This document shows positions 39,530 to 49,150 of a stretch of DNA of 64,000 bases, piece by piece. Below the pieces are notes generated by a model, which did no database searches, had not been told where the DNA came from, and saw only the letters and a list, made by a program, of their open reading frames with translations. Each line of letters starts with the position of its first letter. The first letter of the stretch is position 1. The stretch spans positions 17,238,599 to 17,302,598 of the forward strand of contig NC_088309.1 of assembly GCF_910592395.1 (NCBI RefSeq). Direction: 5' to 3'. Source of the DNA: Lineus longissimus (taxonomy: Eukaryota; Nemertea; Pilidiophora; Heteronemertea; Lineidae). The translations under genes were made by a program, and so were the position numbers.

Positions 39530-40516
39530 TCACGAATTCCATTTAAAGGTCAAATACACCACTGGATCTGGAGTCAGGGATGGTAAATTTCCGATCTGAA
39601 ATCTTCTGTCAACGTCCCACATGTCCAAAGGCCAGGAATCTTGGAATGGACAGAACTGAACTGATATATCGTTCACGTACGCTATGGTACCCAAAACTGT
39701 TTTGCTATACTCTCTGACACAGTCATCAACAGTTGCATCCCTTTCCTTGTGTAGAGTCGCTACCGATGGCAACGCAGTTCTGGTATTTGGGGTTGTACGA
39801 AACAGATTTGATGAAATGCAAACTTGTTTCAAATTCCAACTAGGTGACAAATCCACAATATAATCAAAATTTAAATCATTACACTCTATCGCACCTTTTC
39901 CTTTTTCCATATCATCACAAGCCGAATCTTTCTCACTAGAATTGCTAGAGTCAATCACACTTTCGACCTGTACCATCGGCCGCTTTTCGACCATCTCCCT
40001 GTAACAAGGAGGTGCGATCACTTGTTTGAGAACATTTGGCGTGTCCATAGTCGTTGAATATGTGCGAGGGTCGGATGACGATTTGGCGGTATTTTTGTCG
40101 CCATATTGCTGTGAATGATAGCCAATGTCCGTCTTTGACTGTTCCTGGTCGATAAAAGAGTGAGACTTGAATTGAACCGGTTCAAAATTTAAATCACGTC
40201 TGTCATACGCTGGCTCTTTATAACTTACTTTAATGTCGCCTTTGCGCTTCCCCGCACTGTCCTTAATTCTTTTCCTTTCCAAATAGTCGGCCAACCGCCT
40301 TTTGTCTCTTTCCCGTTTACGTATGGATCTGCGGCGATTAGCAAATAGTACCGGTGAATTTTCAGAACTCTCTTTAATGACATGGTCCGCTTTCTTCCAA
40401 TGAAGTGTTACAGTGAATCCTTCAGTGTCCACATGAAAGTTCCATTCTGACTGGAGAACATGCAATCCAAAGGTCCTCATTGAAAATTCTAGTTCTTTCG
40501 GCAGCTGAACAGTCAT
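39530..40516 (-). CDS. Unknown 328-residue ORF of the LTR element
   Basis: The only large frame inside the non-autonomous LTR element, intact from ATG to stop. The first ~60 residues are mixed and include SEWNFHVDTEGFTVTLHWKK, then a strongly basic helix follows (residues about 62-85: ANRRRSIRKRERDKRRLADY and on to LERKRIKD). The middle is polar, and the C-terminal third has VDLSPSWNLKQVCISSN and FQIGNLPSLTPDPVVYLTF. I see no zinc knuckle, protease or polymerase motif. A nucleic-acid-binding, gag-like role is suggested by position and the basic block only. The intact frame in a recently inserted element argues that the protein was functional at transposition. Confidence 0.75.
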   Translation of the reverse strand: MTVQLPKELEFSMRTFGLHVLQSEWNFHVDTEGFTVTLHWKKADHVIKESSENSPVLFANRRRSIRKRERDKRRLADYLERKRIKDSAGKRKGDIKVSYKEPAYDRRDLNFEPVQFKSHSFIDQEQSKTDIGYHSQQYGDKNTAKSSSDPRTYSTTMDTPNVLKQVIAPPCYREMVEKRPMVQVESVIDSSNSSEKDSACDDMEKGKGAIECNDLNFDYIVDLSPSWNLKQVCISSNLFRTTPNTRTALPSVATLHKERDATVDDCVREYSKTVLGTIAYVNDISVQFCPFQDSWPLDMWDVDRRFQIGNLPSLTPDPVVYLTFKWNS

Positions 40517-40661
40517 TTTTCCTGATTTTCAAGCCTATTTTACCACACAAACTTGTCTCGTACTGAAGACAAAGAGCAATCAAGTTACTGAACTAAATCG
40601 AATCGTGCTGATAACGCGAATTATCCTTTTTATAAAATTTCAATCCCCGTACTGGCAACCA

Positions 40662-41319
40662 TGTTGTAGTCTGCTGCTCGCGACGGGTTCTTGTCCTCCC
40701 TCAGGCCGATGGAAGAACTGAGGTGAACACAAAGAGGTAAAGAAACTGGTACTCGATTTTATTTCGATATTCCAAGCGTAACATTTTCGTTTATATGCGT
40801 GAGTCCAACCGTGATTTGGAACTTGCTGGATGAAGGGTCCTCGATAGTCAAGCTACCTGGTGAAGTATTAAACGATAGGGTTGGAGTTAGCATCAGTGTA
40901 GTTACAATCGGCGGAACCCAGCCGAGAGTAGTCTTTTCCACTTGCTGACTATTCCATAACTGCCTATACAATCGTTTTCCTCACCCAAACATTCAGACGT
41001 GTCCTAACAACAGCCAATAAGAGCATAACACGCGTGTTATCCAAGGACCGGCAAGGTGACGTGGCCAAGTTATAAAACAAGGGTCAAATTCTAATGACAT
41101 TGACGTCAGCTACGTGCACGTTGTGCAATAACACTTATGCAAATCCTATAAATATCTTATGATGGCCTGATGTGCTAATCCGCCTACATGTAAGGCGATC
41201 TACTTATTAAATACCAAATACATAAAATAACGGTCGCCAATGATATGTGAAACCTGAAGTAAGCCTAGGCTTATCATATAACACCTTAAGTCAAAATGAC
41301 AGAGCATGACTCTGTAACA
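40662..41319 (-). repeat. 5' LTR of the non-autonomous element
   Basis: 658 bp, the partner of 38,712-39,369, with differences such as gcgtgagtcc against gcgcgagtgc and acagcc against acatcc. The matching 70-codon ORF is at 40,971-40,759. Confidence 0.9.
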
Positions 41320-43383
41320 CAGGTACCACGTTTTGGTATCATGCTTTTGGGCTTCCTCTTCACTCAGCTTTCTGGCATAGCCGCCTTTCAACAGTTTTGA
41401 CATGAATTCTGTATATTTTTGATGCAGCTGAGGATCCTTTACCAATTTTCTCCGCAGGGACTCTAACCTTGACTCCGCCATTGTCTTGTTGTTTGGCAGC
41501 CAGGGGTCGTCCGCCTTCCATAACATCCCTACCTCGTATCGGCCGTCGATCCGTTTGGTTGAAGCCTCCAATTTAGTCAGGGCCCGTCGATCTTCAATCG
41601 ACATCCCTTTCTTTTTGGCGACCCCAACATTGTCAAGTTCGAGGAGCTGAGCCATCTGGGACTCAATGATTTCTGTTGCATTGTGTCTCAGAAAGTTGAC
41701 CTTGACCTTCGGCTGTCGTTGACCTCCTCCAAGGGGACCAAATACTGACCATCCTAAGACAGTACGGACTGCAAACGGTTCGTTTTCTTCACCAATCCGA
41801 CTTTCTAGATGAATCTGTACAGCGGGCACATTAGTTCCTATCAGCAAGTGAACTTGGTCCTCGTCAACCTCAGGTATGGTTATTCCCTTCAGATGTGACC
41901 ATTTCGAAAGATCAGCAGGCCGGTTCGTGTCAATGCTGAAATCCTCCACTACTTTAACTGGTACATTTATGGCAAGCCCGCCTGGAGTGTCCCCTGTGGC
42001 TGGTTTTAACTGCAACACGCTTTTACCAACCTTGACTGTAGATTCCCCAGTCATAGTACAAACGTTCAACTGTTCCTGCCCATCACTCCCAATTTTCAAC
42101 TTCTTGGCTAATTTGGCGTCGAAAAAGGATTCCTCGCTTGCAGAATCTAAGAGTGCAAATGTTTTGATGCTCGCACCATCAGGCCCAATAATTCTTACTG
42201 GCACTGTCTGTAGGGCGATTTTTGAGTTGGTTGTACCGGAGCCGATTGCGTAGTTGTCCACAGACTTGGGCTTGGTCTCTGTATCACGATGCAACAGAGT
42301 ATGGTGTTTCCCAGTACATTCAGTGCACTGGGGGGCTGTCTTACAGTCCGCAATAAAATTATCCTTGAAAAGGCAGTTAAAACAAAGGCCGTTTGCCCTG
42401 GCTACACTGCTGCGATGTTTATAATCAGTTGCTTTAAAGTCAGGACATTCCTTGAGTAAATGATTCGATTTACATTCGTAGCATTCTCGTTTACGCGCTG
42501 GCGCAGGGTTATTCTTAATCTTAGCCTGAACCTGAGTTGAAAAGTTTCTTTTCTTTTCTTTCACAATTCCTGATGCGACATGTGAAGTTGGTTTTGGCTT
42601 ATCCCTCTTGGTTTCACCAACCCTACCAAAGATTGGATCGTTTGCAGCATCGGCCGACCTTTCAATAAACTTGACCAGTTCCTGCAATTTAACTGTACCA
42701 CCTAAGTCTCGTTTTTTCTGCGCCTGATCACGCCACTTGTACTGTAATGGCAGTGGAAGCTTACGAGACATTTTTGATAGGTTGGCCATGTTCATTTCAC
42801 CAAGAGCATCAATGGATACTAGCGTCTCCAGTACGGTACGGGATTTGTCAGCAAAGTCATTCAGCGCTTCCGTATCATTGGATGCTATGTTTGGTCCGTT
42901 AACAAGGGCTTCAGCACATGCCTCTGTTATCATGTGTGGCTGACCAAACCTACGTTTCAAGATGGCCAGAGATTTCTCTAAACCACCCTGAACGCCATCA
43001 AACCCAGAGATGGCCGTCTTCGCTCGACCGTCCACAAACTGCAGGAGGCGAGCCATCTTTTGCGAATCGCTGATATTCTGGGAGTGCACCATGGTGTTGA
43101 ACCTTGAAGTAAACGTGTTATACTGACACGGATCACCACTAAACTTGACTACCTCAAGGGGAGGTAGGGCTGACTTCACAGCCAACTGCTCCATTGTGCC
43201 AACAAACTGTGCCAAACTACTATTGAGTCCTGAATCAGAGTTCAAGGAAGGGTCAGGTACTGCGGGTCCTTGAGCCCCCTCACACACAGCAGGGACCGTT
43301 GTTCCTGCGTCTTTGTCACAACCTTGGGGAGTTAGTACCTTGTACAGCCTTTCAGCTTTTATTTCATTCAATAAGTCCTCCAT
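41320..43383 (-). pseudogene. BEL/Pao gag-protease and start of RT
   Basis: From the ATG at 43,383: a gag region with a coiled N terminus and PLEVVKFSGDPCQYNTFTSRF, typical of BEL/Pao gag; two zinc knuckles (CYECKSNHLLKEC and CFNCLFKDN); then the aspartic protease with LLDSASEESFFDAKLA (DSA active site) and GLAINVPVKVV. The linker ends in KYTEFMSKLLKGGYARKLSEEE at the start of the RT domain and stops at 41,320, where the LTR element was inserted. The frame is open up to that point. Upstream, 43,384-43,560 could hold the 5' leader, but I could not identify a primer site or 5' LTR. Confidence 0.88.
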
Positions 43384-45089
43384 GGTGTTTACATAATGTT
43401 CAATACGACTTGCTTGTTTATTTAGGTCATTGTCAGATTCAACACGCTTCTGCAGTTTATTTAACCCGTCCTTAAACTGGTCTACACAGTCTGGTTTTTT
43501 ATCAACTGGCAGTGGCCTTGGCGCCTTGCGTGTAGTCGAACCATCTTACAAAGTTTGTACTAGTCTCGGGACTGGGTCCGGGGACACTGCACCCGGATCT
43601 GATGAATTGACTTGACAACGGTTGTATTACTCATCAAACGACAGAATCCTTTATTCTTGACACGGTGTCTGGTATCATTCAATGACGATTGAAGGTTTAA
43701 CTGCAAAACATAAACAGTACAAATCATAAGTTCACTAACCTCACAAATCACAACCTGTTCCCTGGTCACAACCACCAGAAGACAGAACTGAAGACACTAT
43801 TTCGTCCTGAACGGTGGCGACGCCTATACGAACAACGTTCAACTACAATGTAGATGATGGATAACCAGCTGGCAGAGGCTCTCATCATTAGGATTATAAA
43901 TACCTCAAATCCACAAATATTTCACTGATTAACAAAGCTTAGACAATAGTTGTTTATCAATAATATCTGGACCTCCTAAAGTGGTATATTGTTACATAAA
44001 CAGACAGAATAAAAGAAAACCTTAACTTTAGGTTGGTGGCGGGAAAAGTCCGGAAGGCTCCTGAAGACGACAAAGCACTGCCGCCTAAACATGTCTTATA
44101 CGGCCATACTATGGCTCACCATTCATGTATTTTAGCTTCTACATGTACACTTACATCTCGTTGTCCCTTCCACTGTCTATAAAAACTATGGGGGCACAGC
44201 TTGTGCCAAAACTTCCCATTCTTTGGGACAATTTACTAAATTTTGGTTGTGAAATGATGCACAATATTGTCCTATTAGTTTATAAATGTCTTTCAAAAAG
44301 TTTATAAATGACTATCAAAAAGTTTACAAATGTCTCTCAAAAAGTTTTTAAATGTATTTTAGAACTGCAACGCTGGTGCAGCTGGATCTTGAGTTGACAT
44401 CAGGGCGAATTGAGTAGTCTGGCTGCTGGGCACATCATCCGTGGACGTTATAGAACATGTAGAAGTTGAATAGTTCGGTACACACAGAGATAGACGTGTG
44501 TACCGTGCCAACTCCAGAATTGTGCCAACTACAAAATATTTGTTCCAACTATAGTATGCCAACTGGCGAAGTTAGAAGTTGAAGATCGATCCGTAAGATG
44601 GCTCTTCTGACGTTAACTACTGGGTAACAACCTCGGCGGAGGTTGGATCTGGGTAGTTGGCCTATCAAATTGGAAGCTTTCCTGAATGCTAGCGTTTGTT
44701 AACAATGTGGCAATTTCGGATAGTTACTTTTATAACAATGATAATGATAATAATATTTAATAACCCCCAAGATTGTAGCTTCAAGCCGGGTTTCAAGTAT
44801 ATGTGAGTGTTTCCGTGTGTGAGTGTTCCCCTACAAGCATTGTTCGTTAATAGGTTATCAATAGATAATCAATAATTATGACACATGGGGGAATACTGAT
44901 AGTGCTACACCGGTCTAGATTTGTCCGGAGTGTCCGGGAACAAACAGATTCAATAGCGCGTTTCTATCGCCATGATCTTCGCTGTAAAGGTCGCTATAAA
45001 ATGATACTTCCGGTAGTTGGGGACCCGTGAAATTGGTAGTAGTAGTATTCAGGTGACGTATTGCACACCTGGCGGTTGTAAGTAGGCTA

Positions 45090-45268
45090 CAGTAGAACCC
45101 CTCTTAGCAGACACCTCTCTATCAAGGACAACCTCTCTATTGAGGACACTAGTTTTGGTCCCAAATGGTTGTGTTCCTTCAATCTGACCTCTCTTATCAG
45201 GACACTTCTCTATTAAGGACAGCATTTGTCAGTCCCATGGGTGTCCTTTAAATATAGATGTTTTACTG
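45090..45268. mobile_element. TA-type MITE, copy 2
   Basis: Ends CAGTAGAACCCCT and TTTTACTG with flanking TA at 45,088-45,089 and 45,269-45,270. It is the same family and nearly the same length as 7630-7808; internal words such as aggacac and ctctctat are shared. Confidence 0.75.
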
Positions 45269-45521
45269 TACTAGTGTATTCCTCATACGTAGGCTACAAC
45301 AAGCGGTTATAGTTTTGATGTACATGTACTATACATTGCCAGAGATAGGAGAGACTCTCAGGTAGGGTAGGACATTTCCAGCGGGACTTGTTATTTTGAT
45401 AAGTGTAGCATTTAAATGCAATACCGGTCGTGTCTTTGCGAAACCGTCCCCTTTCCCTTCAACGGAACCGCCCACATAGAACGTTTCCAATTAAACCGTG
45501 CCAGTGGGATAGAACGAAGCA

Positions 45522-45642
45522 TTAGTGAGGTTTTGCAACCACCGGTTAGGCCCTACAACGACGATTATCTTTGTTCGAGTGAACTCACACAATATATAAA
45601 CGTCGTCGTAGGGCCTAATTGGGTGGCTGCGAAACCTCACTT
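45522..45642. repeat. Hairpin inverted repeat
   Basis: The arms tagtgaggttttgcaaccac and gtggctgcgaaacctcactt pair, as do aggccctacaacgacg and cgtcgtagggcct; the loop is about 40 bp. Non-coding. Confidence 0.75.
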
Positions 45643-46163
45643 GGCATGACGAGGACTATATACATGTCACAAGCTGTGCTTCACCTTGGCCTTCACCTAA
45701 CTAGCACTGAAACCACTAGGGAATGCGCTAAGATGGACCAATCGCTGCACTATGGAATCAGGGTCTTGTAATAAGCACTGGGTGTAACAGATTCGAATTC
45801 AGTATTTTCTGATGAACATCTCGGCCTGAATAAGACAGAAAACTGAATGGGCAAGGGGTGAAGTTGTTTTATAGATTGGGGGGGGGGTTAACTCTAACAA
45901 ATTGTTAAGCAAATTACCCAAATAATATGATATGAGTTGCATATATACCTGCATAACAAGATCATTGTGATCAATTGACTCTACTTCCAGGAGGTATAGC
46001 CCTGTACGTATGTACACATTAATAAAGTATTTCAGCTAGTCTATATTGGGTTTTCCCGGATCAGGTTCATTAATTTGAATCTTCACACTGACATTTTGGC
46101 CGGGCAAACAAATCATCTAATAATGAAGTACATGTATTCGACAAGATCTCAGACGGTCGTGTA

Positions 46164-47717
46164 TTACAAAAACGATATTTTCCATGAATCGAATTCGCGT
46201 GCCAAGCCCCTATCAATGACAACAAATTCACCGTCTGTTTCGTAGTTTGCGGATGGGCGGAATAAAGTAATCCAGGTTTGCAGCAACTGGCTTTTGAGCC
46301 TCTTTCCAATGTCCTCTTTTTTCATATTTTCTTTAAAATCATCAAATTCATCCATCAGTTCATTGCTGACAACATAATGTCCCTTAGCCTTTCTGAGGAT
46401 AATTCCTTTCGTTTCTTTTAAGTGCCTGGCCCACAATCTCGCCTCCGGTTTCATGCCCACCATCCAATCAGTGTTACCCAGACCAACCCCATCAGGTAAT
46501 GTTTCATTGACATCAAGGTAATTCACGTCCCGTACAAGCAGCTGAATTTCTTCCCTATTTAGCTCAGGATCGAGAGTTAATGTGGTGATATGTTTATTTT
46601 GACTATCTGGTGACATTACAGTATGATTCACTTCCATTCTTTTATCGAGAGGGAGGGTACTAGATAGATCCTCTGGTCCGGGATGTGGTTTTCTTATTGA
46701 AATAGTGGGTGAGTCTATGTCGTTGGGTGTCGGCTCCATACTTAGGTAATGATGCTCTGAGAGATGTCCAATGAGGAGTCTTCCATTCACATCTGGTGGT
46801 GTAATTACGATGGGTTCGTGCGAGATGCTGGATAGTATCATTACTTCCATTCTCAACATCTGGGAGGCAGCACGGAGAACAACATGGTCACCCCATGTAC
46901 CCTGTCGGCGCATGTTTGTGAGGTATTCCTCCCATGAGATAAATCCGTCAACGAATGAAAAAACTTCAGTACCGTCATCCATTCTTGGGTGTTTGCGGAG
47001 ATATTCAACAATGTTCAACCGAAGTGTTTCTGGCGTGAAGTCATTTATATCGTTACGCAGTAATTGGTCATTCAGGGCGGAAAACATGCAGTTACCGTCT
47101 CCGTCTATCTCCTTTCGCACTCGATATCCCAGAGCATTTGAATTATTCTCTAGATTTGGCCTCAACTGGTTAGCTGAAACATGTTCCTGTCGTGAGAGCT
47201 GTTTTGCGTTTTCTAACTGAATAAAATTTATCATTGAATCGGCCGATGATAAGTCATCACAGTCTTTCAAAATCTTACTGAACATAGATTTTTCACTGCT
47301 TGCGGTTTTCTGCACTTGATGAGACTTCTTTGCTTTTCTTTGCCGAACATCTTTGTCCGTTCGAGTCAAAGAAGAAACATTATTTACAGAAAACCATCTT
47401 TCGTTCGTTATGTCATCTTGGGTGTAAGCGACTTTATAACGAAATTTGTCTTTCTTGGCCTCGACCACCTTTCCTCTTACGGCCACGGCAGCCTTGATGG
47501 AACGGCCACCTCTGCGAACACCCTTGTCCTTTCCTTGAGCACGGACAAAAACTTCATCACCGACTTCATACGTGCTAGGTGGCTTTTTTCCTAGTCGTCG
47601 TTTAACCATCTTGTGTGCGACACACTTGGATGAAGTTCTTGCTCCTTTGCGGATAACCTCGGCTGCTGCTTGGAATGCCTCAACATCTTCTTTTGCCGGA
47701 GGATTAATGTCCATAAC
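46164..47717 (-). CDS. OTU-domain protein, probable integrase-transposon C-terminal exon
   Basis: The exon begins after an acceptor (ttttgcag) at 47,718 and runs to a stop at 46,164. Residues from VEAFQAAAEVIRKGARTSS through KKPPSTYEVGDEVFVRAQGK and VRGKVVEAKKDKFRYKVAYT resemble the linker and barrel domain at the C-terminal end of integrases. An OTU cysteine protease follows: Asp and Cys in EIDGDGNCMFSALNDQLL and the catalytic His in LIGHLSEHHYLSME. OTU proteases remove ubiquitin in known families. The last ~140 residues (NREEIQLLVRDVNYLDVN onward) are unassigned. Ginger1-type DNA transposons are known to combine integrase and OTU, so this is probably such a remnant. The integrase core is missing upstream. 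Confidence 0.65.
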   Translation of the reverse strand, partial: VMDINPPAKEDVEAFQAAAEVIRKGARTSSKCVAHKMVKRRLGKKPPSTYEVGDEVFVRAQGKDKGVRRGGRSIKAAVAVRGKVVEAKKDKFRYKVAYTQDDITNERWFSVNNVSSLTRTDKDVRQRKAKKSHQVQKTASSEKSMFSKILKDCDDLSSADSMINFIQLENAKQLSRQEHVSANQLRPNLENNSNALGYRVRKEIDGDGNCMFSALNDQLLRNDINDFTPETLRLNIVEYLRKHPRMDDGTEVFSFVDGFISWEEYLTNMRRQGTWGDHVVLRAASQMLRMEVMILSSISHEPIVITPPDVNGRLLIGHLSEHHYLSMEPTPNDIDSPTISIRKPHPGPEDLSSTLPLDKRMEVNHTVMSPDSQNKHITTLTLDPELNREEIQLLVRDVNYLDVNETLPDGVGLGNTDWMVGMKPEARLWARHLKETKGIILRKAKGHYVVSNELMDEFDDFKENMKKEDIGKRLKSQLLQTWITLFRPSANYETDGEFVVIDRGLAREFDSWKISFL

Positions 47718-48226
47718 CTGCAAAACAGGACAAAACCCGACATGAGAGAAGTGATCGATTGGGGTGCTATTCTTAAGTATCATGTCAGAAATATGATACA
47801 GGAATAAGCTTCTGGATAGCCCGTGATAGTAGCTAATGAACAACCCCAGCCTCCTTCCCCCACCACCACTCACACACAAAACGAACCTTCGTTACTCCAA
47901 ACACGTCTTCTTCATCATTGGATGTGTGACTGTCGTTATCATCAGAATTTATAAATTAAACGACACTTACCTCAGTGGAAGTTTGATTGTAATTTCACTG
48001 AACTTATAATAATACGGAGGAATTACATGAGAGGGCACCACCTGTTCCAGCTAATCAGACTTCAGAGTATAATTTGTTGTCATGAAGGAAGTGAGATTTA
48101 ATTCTTCTTGTGAGACTTATCTTCACATTCTTGTTGTGTAATTTGACTTGGGAAGGGTAGGGAGGGCATGTAATCCCTCCGTATTATTACAAGTTCAGTG
48201 AAATTACAATCAAACTTCCACTTAAC

Positions 48227-48869
48227 CCTTTCACTGCCGGAGGCGCACTTCTGCGACAATCAATATTATTCCCTTTACTGCCGGAGGCGCACTTCTGCGA
48301 CAATTATCCATACACTATAAAACCATTGAAATTTCGTTATTGAGCGTGGTTAGCGTAAAGTTTGATAGATGGCGCGGTAGTATAGATGGTTCAGCAAAAC
48401 ATGGCGGATGGTTTTATATTTCGCTGTTTGGAAGTTTATCGAGTAATTTGAAGCCAAAATGACCAAGAAACTGACTGTGTCTGAGGTCCTTTATGAGCTG
48501 GATATAGTGAACGATTCGGACTCTGGTGAGGAGTTCGTCGATGATGATGATTTAGATCCTGACTTTGATGTAAATGATGAACAAATTAGCGATAATGAGA
48601 GTGTGTATATTGTGTTTTGCCAATTACATAATTTTTTCCAAAAATTTTTCGTCATTATAAATTCAAGATGGCGGTATGCAAATTAGGGCAAATTATGGTC
48701 CCATTTTGAAGAGTAGGCAACACTGAACAACTTTTATATACATTGTTTTGCTCCAGAGGCTTTCTCTCTACAGGGTTGAGAAATATCCATACTCAAAATC
48801 ATGTTAAAACAAAGAAACCTACCGGCAGGTGAGGTAGCTAAAAATTAGAAGCTACCAGCAGTGAAAGGG
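48227..48869. mobile_element. Internally deleted piggyBac
   Basis: A 643-bp element with ends CCCTTTCACTGCCGG and GCAGTGAAAGGG, flanked by TTAA at 48,223-48,226 and 48,870-48,873. The left end contains two copies of gccggaggcgcacttctgcg. Its end matches the right end of the piggyBac at 53,001-55,394 (CCCTTTCACTGCCG). It keeps the transposase start codon region but no catalytic domain. Confidence 0.88.
48459..48686 (+). pseudogene. N-terminal remnant of piggyBac transposase
   Basis: A frame starting MTKKLTVSEVLYELDIVNDS and followed by an acidic run (DSGEEFVDDDDLDPDFDVND). This arrangement parallels the start of the larger piggyBac gene in this window (near 55,133: a Lys-rich start, then TVDEVVGLFADSD). 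After about residue 50 the frame runs into unrelated sequence, where the catalytic part was deleted. Confidence 0.7.
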
Positions 48870-49150
48870 TTAAGTAAGTGTCGTTTAATTTATAAATTTC
48901 ACTTCACCTATTAATACTCCGGTATTCCATGAGACAATATTGTCATGGAACTTAGGGGCTCTCAGAACCCGGTATTTCACCGTTTTTAAAAATAACATTT
49001 TCAGGAGCCTTGTGCGATTCAAATTTAAAATGCGCAGTGGTTGGGAGCTTAAACCTGATTCTAAAAGTTCATTTTATTATGAACATAGTGATGATGATGA
49101 TGATGTTGAGTAGGGAATTCAGTCGTAGTTCATAGTTCAAAGTTCATAAT

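Larger units (their letters stand above)
38712..41319 (-). mobile_element. Young non-autonomous LTR retrotransposon
   Basis: Two 658-bp direct repeats (38,712-39,369 and 40,662-41,319) differ at only a handful of positions. On the minus strand the LTR starts TGTTACAGAG and ends CTACAACA. The sequence after the 5' LTR is TGGTTGCCAGTACGGGG, a candidate primer site, and the 3' LTR is preceded by the purine tract AAGGGGGAAGG. A 4-bp duplication CAGG flanks it (38,708-38,711 and 41,320-41,323). It splits the BEL/Pao reverse-transcriptase domain. It encodes one ORF but no polymerase, so it must borrow enzymes. Confidence 0.92.
43384..46163. other. Non-coding; repeats only
   Basis: No gene supported. 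The stretch 43,780-44,110 may include BEL leader or LTR sequence, but no matching copy was found. Positions 44,277-44,355 hold four ~27-bp tandem units (aaaaagtttataaatg). A TA-type MITE and a hairpin are listed separately. Confidence 0.4.
47945..48900. mobile_element. Inverted-repeat element split by a piggyBac derivative
   Basis: The left end GAATTTATAAATTAAACGAC pairs with the right end at 48,874-48,900. The inner arm ggaagtttgattgtaatttc (48 kb) pairs with gaaattacaatcaaacttcc (about 48,201-48,220). The right arm is interrupted at a TTAA (48,223) by the element at 48,227-48,869. The original hairpin element was about 310 bp. Confidence 0.75.

Noticed and set aside
41200-41319. C-terminal end of the BEL gag-protease frame beyond 41,320
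   Set aside because: The last ~40 codons of the open frame are translated from the inserted LTR and are not part of the protein.
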